Assembly: GCA_002424645.1 (NCBI GenBank)
Contig: DIKU01000117.1
Location: 1 to 18,207, forward strand
From: Pelobacter sp. UBA5610
Lineage (GTDB): Bacteria; Desulfobacterota; Desulfuromonadia; Desulfuromonadales; Syntrophotaleaceae
Direction of reading: 5' to 3'
DNA length: 18,207 nt
Shown: positions 7,027-14,842 of the stretch, piece after piece
How the letters are laid out: each line of letters starts with the position of its first letter
How positions within the stretch are numbered: the first letter of the stretch is position 1
Program-made: the position numbers and the translations under genes
Notes under the pieces: model-generated
What the model saw: the letters and a program-made list of their open reading frames with translations, nothing else
The model's database searches: none
Told to the model about the DNA's origin: nothing

Positions 7027-7923
7027 GTGCTGCAATCTATCGGATATTTTACGCGCAGGGTAGGGCGCAATCTGAGGCAGACTCCCGTTCTGTGCAGCGC
7101 CGCTATCGGTACGGTAGCTGTTGCTCTGATGATCATCGGTTTTTTTGCCATTGTTGTGATCAACGTACAGCAGGTCGCTCAGCAGTGGAGTCGGGAAATC
7201 CAGGTAGTTGCCTATTTCGACACGGTTCCCGATTCGGATAAGGTGCAACAATGGAAGACTAAGCTTGAGGCAATGGCTGAAATCGAGCGGGTCCAATTCG
7301 TCAGCCGTGATCAGGCCTTTAAACGTTTTAAAGCGCGACTCGGTGACGATGCCGACCTGCTGGATGGGGTTGGCACCGATTTTTTGCCGGCCTCGTTGGA
7401 AATAGTACTTTTCGAGGACCACCGGAACAAGATCGGTGTTGAGAGCGTTGTGCGTCAGTTGAAGCAGATTCCGGAATTGGCGGATGTTAGCTATGAACCG
7501 GAATGGCTGGAACGTTTCGATGCCTTTGTCGGGCTTTTAAAAGTCGCGGGAATTGTGTTTGGTGGTTTTTTGTTATTTGCCGCATTGTTCATTGTTTCGA
7601 ACACAATTAAACTCACCCTTTATGCCCGTCGCGAAGAAATAGAAATCATGACCCTGGTCGGCGGTACGCCTTTGTTCATTAAAATGCCTTTTCTTATAGA
7701 GGGGGCTTTACAGGGAGTTGTCGGCGGTGTCCTTGCATTGGCCGGAGTCTGGATGATTTTTACTCTGGTATTGCAGGAAGGGCTTTATGGCATTTTGATG
7801 GTCACCGGTACCGACGGCATTCTTTTCCTCTCCCCGCCGCAACAATGGGCGATGCTATCTTGCGGCTTGATCCTGGGGCTTATTGGCAGTGTGCTTTCTT
7901 TGAGAAAATTCGTCAGGATTTGA
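7027..7923 (+). CDS. ftsX: Cell-division ABC-type permease FtsX
   Basis: A 298-residue membrane protein with the FtsX layout. The first membrane helix (about 20-47) is followed by a periplasmic loop of about 120 residues that would contact EnvC. Three more helices follow at about 170-195, 222-250 and 273-293. Family-typical segments include TIKLTLYARREEIEIMTLVG after the second helix. The start is GTG 7027 with AAGGGA at 7013-7018. A 64-base gap separates it from ftsE, the longest within this operon, and it holds no hairpin or promoter I can support. envC begins two bases after the stop, which fits the known FtsEX-EnvC partnership. Confidence 0.93.
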   Translation: MLQSIGYFTRRVGRNLRQTPVLCSAAIGTVAVALMIIGFFAIVVINVQQVAQQWSREIQVVAYFDTVPDSDKVQQWKTKLEAMAEIERVQFVSRDQAFKRFKARLGDDADLLDGVGTDFLPASLEIVLFEDHRNKIGVESVVRQLKQIPELADVSYEPEWLERFDAFVGLLKVAGIVFGGFLLFAALFIVSNTIKLTLYARREEIEIMTLVGGTPLFIKMPFLIEGALQGVVGGVLALAGVWMIFTLVLQEGLYGILMVTGTDGILFLSPPQQWAMLSCGLILGLIGSVLSLRKFVRI

Positions 7924-7925
7924 CC

Positions 7926-9107
7926 ATGACACGTTTTCATGCACATTGCTTTGTTGTCCGACTTTTTTGTTGTCTGCTGTTGCTGGCATACATGGGAACT
8001 CCCGCATGGGGTGATGATGTTGATCGGCAACGTCAGAGCCTTAAGGATATTCAATCACGTATCGATAAACTATCAAAGCAATTGGTTAGTAGCCGTGAGC
8101 AGGAAGGGGCAGTTAAACAGGAATTAGCGCAATTGGATAAGGAATTGTCCGGCCTGCAAAATAATTCCCGCCGCTTGCAAACACGATTGAACGATTTGAA
8201 TAACGATATCGGGGACAAGGAAAAACATGCAGAACTTTTAAGGAAAGATATTTCCGAAAGGGAGCAATATGTCCGGCGGCGCCTGGGGGCAATATATCGG
8301 CGAGGTGAAATGCGCCTTTTCAAGGTTTTGTTCGAAAAGGGTTCGCCTTCACAGCTCGCCGAAAACTTTTTTTACCTTACGCGTCTTGTACGCCAAGATC
8401 GTGAACTCCTAAAAAAATATCGTGAAGATTGGGGTGTGTTGCGGGACTCCTTGCAGGAACTGGAACATTTGCGAAGCGAACAGCAACGGCGACTGAATGT
8501 CCTCGATGCCAGCCATAAGGTTCTGAATAAAGGCCGCCAGACCCACACATCAGCCCTCAATAAGTTGCGCCATGATCGTACGGAGCTATCCGGGGAGATT
8601 GCGGGTTTAAAGGAAAAGGCCAAGCGATTGCGCAATCTGCTTAAAACGCTTGAATCGACCAAATCACGTGAGTATAGTGGCGCATCGAAAGTCGTCGGGG
8701 GGGGTAATTTTAAACAGCAAAAAGGCGCTTTACCATGGCCTGGTCAAGGCAAGTTGATGGTACGTTTCGGGACGAATTTCAATGAGGATCTCGGTACCCG
8801 TTATGAAAGCCAGGGAATCGAACTTTCCCAGACTCCCGGAACAGCGATTCATGCCGTTGCCAATGGAAAAGTTGTTTTTGCAAAACCCTTCCGGGGGTTT
8901 GGCAATCTATTGATTCTGGACCACGGCGGGGGATATTATACGCTGTACGCACAAGCCAGTCAGCTCGTCAAAAAAGTTGGCGATACGGTCTCCGCTGGCG
9001 ATAATGTTGGTATTTCCGGTTATGGCGATAGTAAAACGATCTATTTTGAGATCAGACAACGTGGGACACCGCTGGATCCCCTCCAGTGGCTTAAACCGCG
9101 GCGATGA
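7926..9107 (+). CDS. envC: EnvC-like murein hydrolase activator (degenerate LytM domain)
   Basis: A periplasmic protein of 393 residues. A signal peptide (about 1-31, ending TPAWG) is followed by a long coiled coil (about 33-250) rich in Glu, Lys, Leu and Arg. Then come a short Gly linker and a C-terminal M23/LytM domain (about 275-393). Active M23 enzymes use H.(n)D and HLH zinc ligands. Here the equivalents read SQGIELS, YTLYAQ and KTIYFEIRQRG, so the ligands are missing, as in EnvC activators. The protein should therefore activate peptidoglycan amidases under FtsEX control without cutting the wall itself. I chose ATG 7926, which gives a clean signal peptide; longer upstream starts lie inside ftsX. 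The linker is encoded by a run of eight G. The stop lies 23 bases before the preferred ctpA start. Confidence 0.9.
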   Translation: MTRFHAHCFVVRLFCCLLLLAYMGTPAWGDDVDRQRQSLKDIQSRIDKLSKQLVSSREQEGAVKQELAQLDKELSGLQNNSRRLQTRLNDLNNDIGDKEKHAELLRKDISEREQYVRRRLGAIYRRGEMRLFKVLFEKGSPSQLAENFFYLTRLVRQDRELLKKYREDWGVLRDSLQELEHLRSEQQRRLNVLDASHKVLNKGRQTHTSALNKLRHDRTELSGEIAGLKEKAKRLRNLLKTLESTKSREYSGASKVVGGGNFKQQKGALPWPGQGKLMVRFGTNFNEDLGTRYESQGIELSQTPGTAIHAVANGKVVFAKPFRGFGNLLILDHGGGYYTLYAQASQLVKKVGDTVSAGDNVGISGYGDSKTIYFEIRQRGTPLDPLQWLKPRR

Positions 9108-9113
9108 GACATA

Positions 9114-9122
9114 GGGGAGGAG
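9114..9122 (+). promoter_or_regulatory. Ribosome binding site that sets the ctpA start
   Basis: GGGGAGGAG lies eight bases before ATG 9131. The earlier in-frame ATG at 9104 overlaps the envC stop and has no such site in front of it. The later ATG also puts a basic tail (MAKGKR) directly before the hydrophobic segment. Confidence 0.65.
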
Positions 9123-9130
9123 ATACCTTG

Positions 9131-10450
9131 ATGGCTAAGGGGAAGCGGGTTGCCTTATTGTTGCTGTTTACCCTGATAATGGGGTTTTGGATGGTGGATC
9201 TTTTTGTCGGTTGCAGTGAAGCCGAGACCGGCACTCCTTATAAGGAACTTGAACAGTTTACCGATGTTTTGACCATTATTCAAAACAGCTATGTGGAAGA
9301 AGTGCCCATGTCGAAACTTATCGAAGGGGCAATTAATGGCATGTTGGGTGCGCTTGATCCTCATTCATCTTATCTTTCTCCTGACATGTTTCGGGAAATG
9401 CAGATCGATACCTCTGGCGAATTTGGGGGATTGGGGATTGAAATCACTCTAAAAGAAGGCGTCCTGACCATCGTTTCGCCCATTGAGGATACTCCGGCCT
9501 ATCGTATCGGACTGGCTGCAGGCGACATGATTGTCAAGATCGGTGACCGCTGGACCAAAGACCTTTCCATTATGGAAGCCATCAAGATGATGCGTGGTCC
9601 GAAAGGATCCAAAGTAACCATCACGATTATGCGGTCCTCTTTTGATAAGCCGCGTGAATACACTTTGACCCGTGAAATCATTGTCGTGAAGAGTGTTAAG
9701 TACCGTATGCTGGAAAATGGATTCGGGTATGTGCGGCTGGCTCAATTTCAAGAAAGATCCGCCAAGGATCTGAAAAATGCTTTAAAAAGCTTGCATTCCG
9801 CGAATCGTGGCCCCCTTCAGGGATTGGTTCTAGACTTGCGAAATAACCCGGGTGGTCTTCTGGATCAGGCTGCCGACGTTGCCGACCTGTTTCTCAGGGA
9901 AGGACTCATCGTGTACACAGAAGGTCGTGTTGAAGACAGTCGTATGCGCTTTGAAGCACATCGTATGGGTACGGAGCCGGACTACCCCATGGTTGTACTT
10001 ATAAACGGTGGCAGCGCCAGTGCCTCAGAGATCGTTGCCGGCGCGCTTCAGGATAATCATAGGGCGGTTATTCTGGGCACTCAAAGTTTTGGTAAAGGCT
10101 CGGTTCAAACGGTGATTAGTCTGGAAAATGAGGCCGGACTACGCCTTACCACGGCCCGTTATTATACACCTTCCGGGACTTCGATTCAGGCCAAAGGCAT
10201 CACTCCCGATATTGTTGTTCGCCCCATGGAACTCAAAGAAGTGGGTGATAACATCACTCTTCGTGAAGAGGATCTCGATAATCACATTGAGCGTGAACGC
10301 AAGACTGATGTCAATTCTTCCGGGGGGCAAGAATCCGAACAATCCTTGATAAATGAACAAGGAATGCAGCGTGACTATCAGTTGTTGCGCGCCCTCGATT
10401 TACTCAAAGGGTGGGAATTGCTCAAGGGTTTAAAAAAATCCGCGGCCTGA
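9131..10450 (+). CDS. ctpA: Carboxy-terminal processing protease CtpA (S41 family)
   Basis: A 439-residue periplasmic serine protease anchored or exported by an N-terminal hydrophobic segment (about 7-26, followed by VGC). A PDZ domain covers about 98-180 (GLGIEI...IGLAAGDMIVKIG). The S41 catalytic core has the LDLRNNPGGLLDQAADVADLF stretch, cut here to its recognisable part, and GGSASASEI with the catalytic Ser at about 297. Lys at about 322 in SFGKGSVQT completes the Ser-Lys dyad; the 25-residue spacing equals that of E. coli Prc. C-terminal proteases trim or destroy periplasmic proteins, including cell-wall hydrolases in some bacteria, which fits its place after envC. The last ~65 residues are a charged tail of unknown function. 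Confidence 0.92.
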   Translation: MAKGKRVALLLLFTLIMGFWMVDLFVGCSEAETGTPYKELEQFTDVLTIIQNSYVEEVPMSKLIEGAINGMLGALDPHSSYLSPDMFREMQIDTSGEFGGLGIEITLKEGVLTIVSPIEDTPAYRIGLAAGDMIVKIGDRWTKDLSIMEAIKMMRGPKGSKVTITIMRSSFDKPREYTLTREIIVVKSVKYRMLENGFGYVRLAQFQERSAKDLKNALKSLHSANRGPLQGLVLDLRNNPGGLLDQAADVADLFLREGLIVYTEGRVEDSRMRFEAHRMGTEPDYPMVVLINGGSASASEIVAGALQDNHRAVILGTQSFGKGSVQTVISLENEAGLRLTTARYYTPSGTSIQAKGITPDIVVRPMELKEVGDNITLREEDLDNHIERERKTDVNSSGGQESEQSLINEQGMQRDYQLLRALDLLKGWELLKGLKKSAA

Positions 10451-10474
10451 TCACTTTACCTCTTTCATTCAAAG

Positions 10475-10500
10475 GGGGGGATGGTTCATCCCCCTAATTT
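10475..10500 (+). terminator. Hairpin between ctpA and the deacetylase gene (weak terminator or leader structure)
   Basis: GGGGGATG (10476-10483) pairs perfectly with CATCCCCC (10487-10494) around a three-base loop, extended by a G-T pair. The following TAATTT is a poor T-tract, so termination may be partial. The next gene's ATG comes immediately after at 10501, so the structure also occupies the place of a ribosome site. It may tune expression of the deacetylase against ctpA. Confidence 0.5.
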
Positions 10501-11736
10501 ATGGCCTCCAAAAAAACGCAACCCCGGCGGAAAAGTCCGTCCAAAAAGCAACAGGCTGGTCGGACGTTTAAAGTTCTTCTGGCATCGTTATTTCTTATCG
10601 GCTTTCTGGTGATTTCACTTATTGTGCTGACTTTTGTGCAACGCGCACCAAAGCCAGACATTTACACCGTGGTGCCGTCCGCACCTGTAGTGACCCTGCC
10701 GGAGCCGGAAGTCTCAGTACCTGTTGAAGCTGACCAGAGCCGTGTTTTGATCTCTACGGTTCAGTTGGGTATCGAACGGTCCCTATGGCGTCAGGGCATT
10801 TCCTTTACTGGGATGGATGTAAAAAAAGAAGATGGCATAACTCACTACTATTTGCCGGCTACATTTCCCGGTGATGCCTGGTGCAACGTTTTGTCCAAGG
10901 ACCTTGACCGTCAATCACCCGGGGTTCTTGTAAAGCGCAGCGATGCTGTTGGTGAACCGATTCGTATTTTACACCAGGGAAGTCCAATCTTTTTCTTGCA
11001 CTTCAAACGACCTGAAATTAAAGCACCTGAAAACAAAGCACCTGAAATTAAACCAATCCCAAACAGACCCAAAGCTCAGATCGCCATTATTGTCGATGAT
11101 CTGGGCCGCGATCTGGATGCCGTTCGCAGTTTGTTGGCGATTGATCTTGATTTGACAATGGCGGTTATGCCTGAGGAATTGCATACCAGAGAGTCGGCTG
11201 AATTGTCGCATCGTGCCGGCCGTGAAATCCTTGTGCATATGCCCATGGAACCGGACAGCTATCCGCAAAACAATCCCGGTCCCGGCGCGTTGCTGCTTGG
11301 GCAGGATCAATCCGAGATCAAGAGTCGTGTGGCCAGCATGTTTGTTAAGGTGCCCTACGCCGTTGGAGGCAATAATCATATGGGGTCGCGGTTTACGCAA
11401 TATCCCGAGGGCATGCAGGCCGTAATCGAGGTGCTGAAGGAGGGGGGCTGGTTTTTTGTGGACAGTCGTACCTCACCAGGGTCGGTTGCCCTGTCCGAGG
11501 CTCGGCGGGCTAATCTGGCTTCTGTCAGCCGGGACATTTTCCTTGATAATAACCGGGATGTAGATGCTATTGCGCGCCAGTTACGCGAAGCAGTAAAAAT
11601 TGCCCGTTCGCGCCATAATGTGGTGGCCATCTGCCATCCATATCCCGAGACGATTAAGGCGTTACGTCAGGAAGAGGCGTATCTGCATCAGCAGGACATA
11701 CAGGTCGTTCCGGTTTCGCATTTATTGCAGCGCTGA
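10501..11736 (+). CDS. Membrane-anchored divergent polysaccharide deacetylase (YibQ family)
   Basis: A 411-residue protein. A very basic cytoplasmic tail (1-20) and one membrane helix (about 22-45) precede a periplasmic region. A lysine/proline repeat linker lies at about 171-185, and the divergent polysaccharide deacetylase domain covers about 193-411. Domain motifs in order are IIVDDLGRD, HMPMEP, NNHMGSRFT, FFVDSRTSP and CHPYPET, covering the family's likely metal-binding Asp and His residues. The substrate is not known from sequence. Relatives of this family often lie next to envC and ctpA, which suggests a role in cell-wall or envelope polysaccharide. No Shine-Dalgarno sequence is visible in the usual window before ATG 10501. 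The gene converges on the ParA-like gene with a 33-base gap and no clear terminator. Confidence 0.85.
   Translation: MASKKTQPRRKSPSKKQQAGRTFKVLLASLFLIGFLVISLIVLTFVQRAPKPDIYTVVPSAPVVTLPEPEVSVPVEADQSRVLISTVQLGIERSLWRQGISFTGMDVKKEDGITHYYLPATFPGDAWCNVLSKDLDRQSPGVLVKRSDAVGEPIRILHQGSPIFFLHFKRPEIKAPENKAPEIKPIPNRPKAQIAIIVDDLGRDLDAVRSLLAIDLDLTMAVMPEELHTRESAELSHRAGREILVHMPMEPDSYPQNNPGPGALLLGQDQSEIKSRVASMFVKVPYAVGGNNHMGSRFTQYPEGMQAVIEVLKEGGWFFVDSRTSPGSVALSEARRANLASVSRDIFLDNNRDVDAIARQLREAVKIARSRHNVVAICHPYPETIKALRQEEAYLHQQDIQVVPVSHLLQR
11011..11055 (+). repeat. Three tandem 15-base repeats in the deacetylase linker
   Basis: Three adjacent 15-base units begin CCTGAAA and are in frame, encoding PEIKA, PENKA and PEIKP. 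Unit 2 differs from unit 1 in two bases, and unit 3 from unit 1 at the last codon. They encode the flexible linker between the membrane anchor region and the catalytic domain. Confidence 0.85.
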
Positions 11737-11769
11737 TCGCTATGCCTTTCTATGCCCCGCACGGGAAGG

Positions 11770-13185
11770 TCAATCCATAGGATTAAGAGACAATTTGCTG
11801 CCTATATAATGCATGGCGGCATCGAGTTGCGCATAATTTTCATCCAGAAGGATGTCTTCAGGGAACTCGCTGTTAATCCGTCGGATAAACAAAAACCGCT
11901 CCTTGATCGGAGTATCTTCGTGGAAGAGGGTTTTAGACGCAAGTCGGTATAAGGCGGATGGGCCCTTGTTGAGAAACCGCGTTTCGGTTTTACGCAATTC
12001 AATGGATTTATGGGAGATCTCAAACCCCTCCTCATCAAATCGGTAGAAAAGCAGATTATGTGTCCCCGCGGTTACGCTGTCATGGGTGTGACCCAATATA
12101 AAATAGGATCGCAGCGCTGATTCCCTGAAAAGATCGACAAGGGGATCGGTGGCATTGATCTTTTTTTGAGTATGATAGCAGTGACGGAATACCAAGGCAC
12201 AAAAACACGCTTCGTCAAGAAAGCCCGCAACCTGACCGTCGGATGTTGTGTAAAAATAACTCGCCGGCTCCATGGCATTATGGTGAACCAATTGCCGGCC
12301 ACAAATCAGACAGTCATGTAATAGCAGGTCCCGACGCGTAAGGAAATTCTTGTCCCGGTTTTGCTCTATTTCTTCATTCTCCTGTCGTACCTGTTCCAGC
12401 CTTCGTTGAGTTTCTTCTTTGGCGTTGATAAAAACCTGACGCGCCAGATGGGCAAATTGTAAATGAACATTGGTGCCTCGACCGTGGGTCAGCACCGGGT
12501 AAATTTTTCCTTCAGGGTTGGTATTGAGCGATTCTACTTTAGGACTTTTAGCAATATAACCTTCAAGGCAACGATACCCGCGATTGATGGCATATCCTTT
12601 TACAAGCTGATAGGCGTTTTTGAACGGACCATCATAGTGTACGCGTGAATCGATAAGACACGGCAAAAGACGCAATGAACGTTTGGACAAGCCTTGGTCT
12701 TCAAAAAAATCGTAGAGATTCCGGCAATTTTCAAGAGAAGGCGTATCTTTGACCGGAACAATGACACGATCGGCAGCAAAGAGAGCATTTTGCGTAAAAA
12801 TATCCAGAGTTGGCCGTGTGTCTATGATGATGATTCCTTTTAGATCGGATCCGGCCAAGGCCTTAGCCAGAACATCGCAACGATTAATGCGGTGTGCAAT
12901 ACTTTCAAGTTTACGACTGGAAGGGATAAATTGTACGCCATATTCTCCCAGTTCCAGCAGATCTGCTAGCGGGGTTCCGCAAAGCAGGTCGAGCATGTCG
13001 CCCTTTGGTTTGGTCCTGCCGAGGCGGAACATGCGATCAACGGAAAAATGATTGTCGAAGCTGAACAGGGTAACAGGTAATTCCTCATTCAGGGCCTTAA
13101 GATAGATGGCCAGATTGGTTGCAAGGGTGGTCTTGCCAACGCCACCCTTTTCGCTGGATACGGTTACCACATAGGGTTCAAACAT
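11770..13185 (-). CDS. ParA/MinD-like ATPase with unrecognised Cys-containing C-terminal half
   Basis: A 471-residue protein. Residues 1-250 are a ParA/MinD-type ATPase, with deviant Walker A EKGGVGKTT (12-20) carrying the signature Lys, a switch-like FSFDNHFSVD (41-50), and Walker B IIIIDTRPTLD with Asp122 (ParA usually has DTPP). A charged, probably coiled-coil linker spans about 252-285. Residues 286-471 match no family I recognise. They contain C292-x2-C295 and a C327-x-C329-x6-C336 cluster that could bind metal. No ParB gene, parS-like repeat or partner is visible beside it. An AAGGA ribosome site lies seven bases before the start. ParA-type ATPases position DNA or protein complexes; what this one positions cannot be told. 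It is the only minus-strand gene here. Confidence 0.85.
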   Translation of the reverse strand: MFEPYVVTVSSEKGGVGKTTLATNLAIYLKALNEELPVTLFSFDNHFSVDRMFRLGRTKPKGDMLDLLCGTPLADLLELGEYGVQFIPSSRKLESIAHRINRCDVLAKALAGSDLKGIIIIDTRPTLDIFTQNALFAADRVIVPVKDTPSLENCRNLYDFFEDQGLSKRSLRLLPCLIDSRVHYDGPFKNAYQLVKGYAINRGYRCLEGYIAKSPKVESLNTNPEGKIYPVLTHGRGTNVHLQFAHLARQVFINAKEETQRRLEQVRQENEEIEQNRDKNFLTRRDLLLHDCLICGRQLVHHNAMEPASYFYTTSDGQVAGFLDEACFCALVFRHCYHTQKKINATDPLVDLFRESALRSYFILGHTHDSVTAGTHNLLFYRFDEEGFEISHKSIELRKTETRFLNKGPSALYRLASKTLFHEDTPIKERFLFIRRINSEFPEDILLDENYAQLDAAMHYIGSKLSLNPMD

Positions 13186-13220
13186 ACATTGTCCTTCGTT
13201 TCGATAGATGAATCAGGCAT

Positions 13221-13249
13221 TGTATAGTGAAACAGGGTGAGGATGTCAA
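13221..13249 (-). promoter_or_regulatory. Sigma70-type promoter of the ParA-like gene
   Basis: Read on the minus strand: TTGACA (13249-13244), a 17-base spacer and TATACA (13226-13221). The -35 is perfect, the -10 is 5 of 6, and spacing is ideal. Transcription would begin near 13214, giving a leader of about 28 bases that contains the ribosome site. Confidence 0.7.
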
Positions 13250-13276
13250 TATCTCCACGAAAAACAGGAATTTAAC

Positions 13277-14482
13277 ATGAGTGTTACCGAGGGAAGCGTA
13301 TCTGTATCGCGTTTGGTCTACCTGCTTAAAGAATTGGTCGAAGATAATTTTGTTCAGGTCATGGTTACCGGGGAAATTGCTAACTTTTCAGCACCGTCCT
13401 CCGGTCACTATTATTTTGGACTCAAAGATGATCAAGCCCAGCTTCGCAGTGTCATGTTTCGGTCCAGCAACCGAACCCTGAATTTCACACCTGAAAACGG
13501 CATGCAGGTCGTCTGCAGCGGGCATGTGTCCCTCTACCAGCAACGGGGAGAATTACAGTTGGTGGTGGATCGAATGGATCCCTTAGGCGTCGGCAATTGG
13601 CAACTGGCTTTTGAAAAACTTAAAGCCATGCTTGATGCCGAGGGTTTATTCAATGTCAGCCACAAGCAACCTTTACCCTTTTTCCCGCGCACAATCGGGG
13701 TGGTAACGTCACCGACCGGGGCGGCTATTCACGACATCCTTAATGTTCTGAGACGCCGGGGTGCCGGATTGCGTGTGTTGCTGCGGCCCGTGAGGGTGCA
13801 GGGCGATGGAGCGGCTGGTGAAATTGCACAAGCTATTGCCGATCTGAACCAGAACGGGCAGGCAGATGTGTTGATTGTTGGACGAGGCGGCGGGTCTCCC
13901 GAAGATTTGTGGGCCTTCAATGAAGAGGTTGTTGCCCGTGCCGTTTTTGCTTCCAGGATTCCGGTTATTTCCGCCGTTGGTCATGAAGTGGATGTGACTA
14001 TTTCGGATCTTGTCGCTGACCTCCGTGCGCCGACACCCAGCGCAGCCGCCGAAGTCGTGGTGCAAGGGCGCCAGGAACTGGAACGGCATGTCGATCACCT
14101 CATTATGCGCCTCAGCGGCCAAATGCAAGGGCGGCTTTTACTGCTTAACGAGCGCCTTAACGGTTTGCGCCGCCGATTGCGGTCTCCGGCTGATGAACTG
14201 CAACGTAAGTATGGCAGTCTTGAACAGATCCACAAACGATTATATTTGGCCATGCAAAAAAGGCTGGACGGCGCGGCCAACCGGTTCGCTTTGGCCGCGA
14301 GTCATCTGCATGCACTGTCACCATTGGCTACCCTCGATCGTGGTTATGCTATTGCATTCAATGAACAGACTCACGCTGCTGTTCGTGATGCCGATTCTTT
14401 ACATCAAGGTGATCGTTTGCGTATACGTTTTTCAAAAGGATCCGTTATTGCAATGGTAGAACAGATCGATTCGCAGAGGTAG
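13277..14482 (+). CDS. xseA: Exonuclease VII large subunit XseA
   Basis: The catalytic subunit of exonuclease VII, which degrades single-stranded DNA from both ends and acts in repair. It has 401 residues, somewhat shorter than the E. coli protein (456). An N-terminal OB-fold covers about 5-100 (VTGEIANFSAPSSGHYYFGL). The catalytic domain follows, with GVVTSPTGAAIHDIL, GRGGGSPEDLWAFNEE and SAVGHEVDVTISDLVADLRA with PTPSAAAE after it. A helical, charged region follows from about 260, then a short C-terminal beta part (DRGYAI). AGGAA at 13266-13270 lies six bases before the ATG. Its small subunit is encoded next. No promoter of comparable strength to the divergent one is visible on this strand, so its own promoter remains undefined. 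Confidence 0.96.
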   Translation: MSVTEGSVSVSRLVYLLKELVEDNFVQVMVTGEIANFSAPSSGHYYFGLKDDQAQLRSVMFRSSNRTLNFTPENGMQVVCSGHVSLYQQRGELQLVVDRMDPLGVGNWQLAFEKLKAMLDAEGLFNVSHKQPLPFFPRTIGVVTSPTGAAIHDILNVLRRRGAGLRVLLRPVRVQGDGAAGEIAQAIADLNQNGQADVLIVGRGGGSPEDLWAFNEEVVARAVFASRIPVISAVGHEVDVTISDLVADLRAPTPSAAAEVVVQGRQELERHVDHLIMRLSGQMQGRLLLLNERLNGLRRRLRSPADELQRKYGSLEQIHKRLYLAMQKRLDGAANRFALAASHLHALSPLATLDRGYAIAFNEQTHAAVRDADSLHQGDRLRIRFSKGSVIAMVEQIDSQR

Positions 14483-14513
14483 CAGCCACTTCGTAATTCT
14501 ATCTGGAAAAGCC

Positions 14514-14543
14514 TTGACTCATCTTGCTGTCGGTGTGGATAAT
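14514..14543 (+). promoter_or_regulatory. Candidate promoter in front of xseB
   Basis: TTGACT (14514-14519), an 18-base spacer and GATAAT (14538-14543) each match the sigma70 hexamers in 5 of 6 positions. It lies in the 90-base xseA-xseB gap and would drive xseB-ispA-dxs independently of xseA. This is a sequence match only. Confidence 0.45.
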
Positions 14544-14572
14544 TGATCCGACTTTTCACGTGTGAGGTATCG

Positions 14573-14797
14573 ATGAATAAGCCTACAACTTTTGAAGAAT
14601 CCCTGCGGTCTCTTGAAGCTGTCGTCGAACAGCTCGAAGCAGGCGATCTGTCCCTTGAGGAATCTCTGGCGTCTTTTGAAGTGGGGGTGAAATGTGCCAA
14701 CCGCTGCCAGGAGTTACTTAAATCGGTCGAAACTCAGGTTGAAACACTACTAAAAAAACAAGACGGCTCTCTAGCCATTGGCAAATTTGAAGAATAA
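14573..14797 (+). CDS. xseB: Exonuclease VII small subunit XseB
   Basis: A 74-residue helical protein of normal XseB length. Typical segments are TFEESLRSLEAVVEQLEAGD, then LSLEESLASFEVGVKCANRCQ, cut here short of the next residues. Several copies bind the helical arm of XseA to form active exonuclease VII. I chose ATG 14573 with GAGGT at 14564-14568; an earlier in-frame start at 14543 would add ten unrelated residues and overlap the candidate -10 box. The gene lies between its partner xseA and ispA, a common bacterial order. Confidence 0.95.
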   Translation: MNKPTTFEESLRSLEAVVEQLEAGDLSLEESLASFEVGVKCANRCQELLKSVETQVETLLKKQDGSLAIGKFEE

Positions 14798-14842
14798 TGG
14801 TTTAATAGGCGTTTGAATAAAATTTCGCTTAATGGAGGATTA

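Noticed and set aside
8372..8662. 96-codon minus-strand frame inside envC, rich in Arg and Ser
   Set aside because: Its composition is that of an antisense shadow of a Lys/Glu/Leu-rich coiled coil. No ribosome site or family match.
7926..9107. EnvC-like protein as an active M23 endopeptidase
   Set aside because: The positions of the zinc-binding His and Asp residues are replaced (GIELS, LYAQ, IYFE), as in non-catalytic activators.
11737..11769. Possible two-way terminator between the convergent deacetylase and ParA-like genes
   Set aside because: Only a four-pair CCCG/CGGG stem and a short TATGCC direct repeat are present, with no T-tract, so I cannot support a terminator.
11770..13185. The ParA-like gene as part of a plasmid or integrative-element partition system
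   Set aside because: There is no parB, no clustered inverted repeats, no integrase or tRNA end nearby, and base use resembles the neighbours.
13709..14128. 139-codon minus-strand frame opposite xseA
   Set aside because: It lies fully within the well-supported xseA catalytic region and has no recognisable motif.
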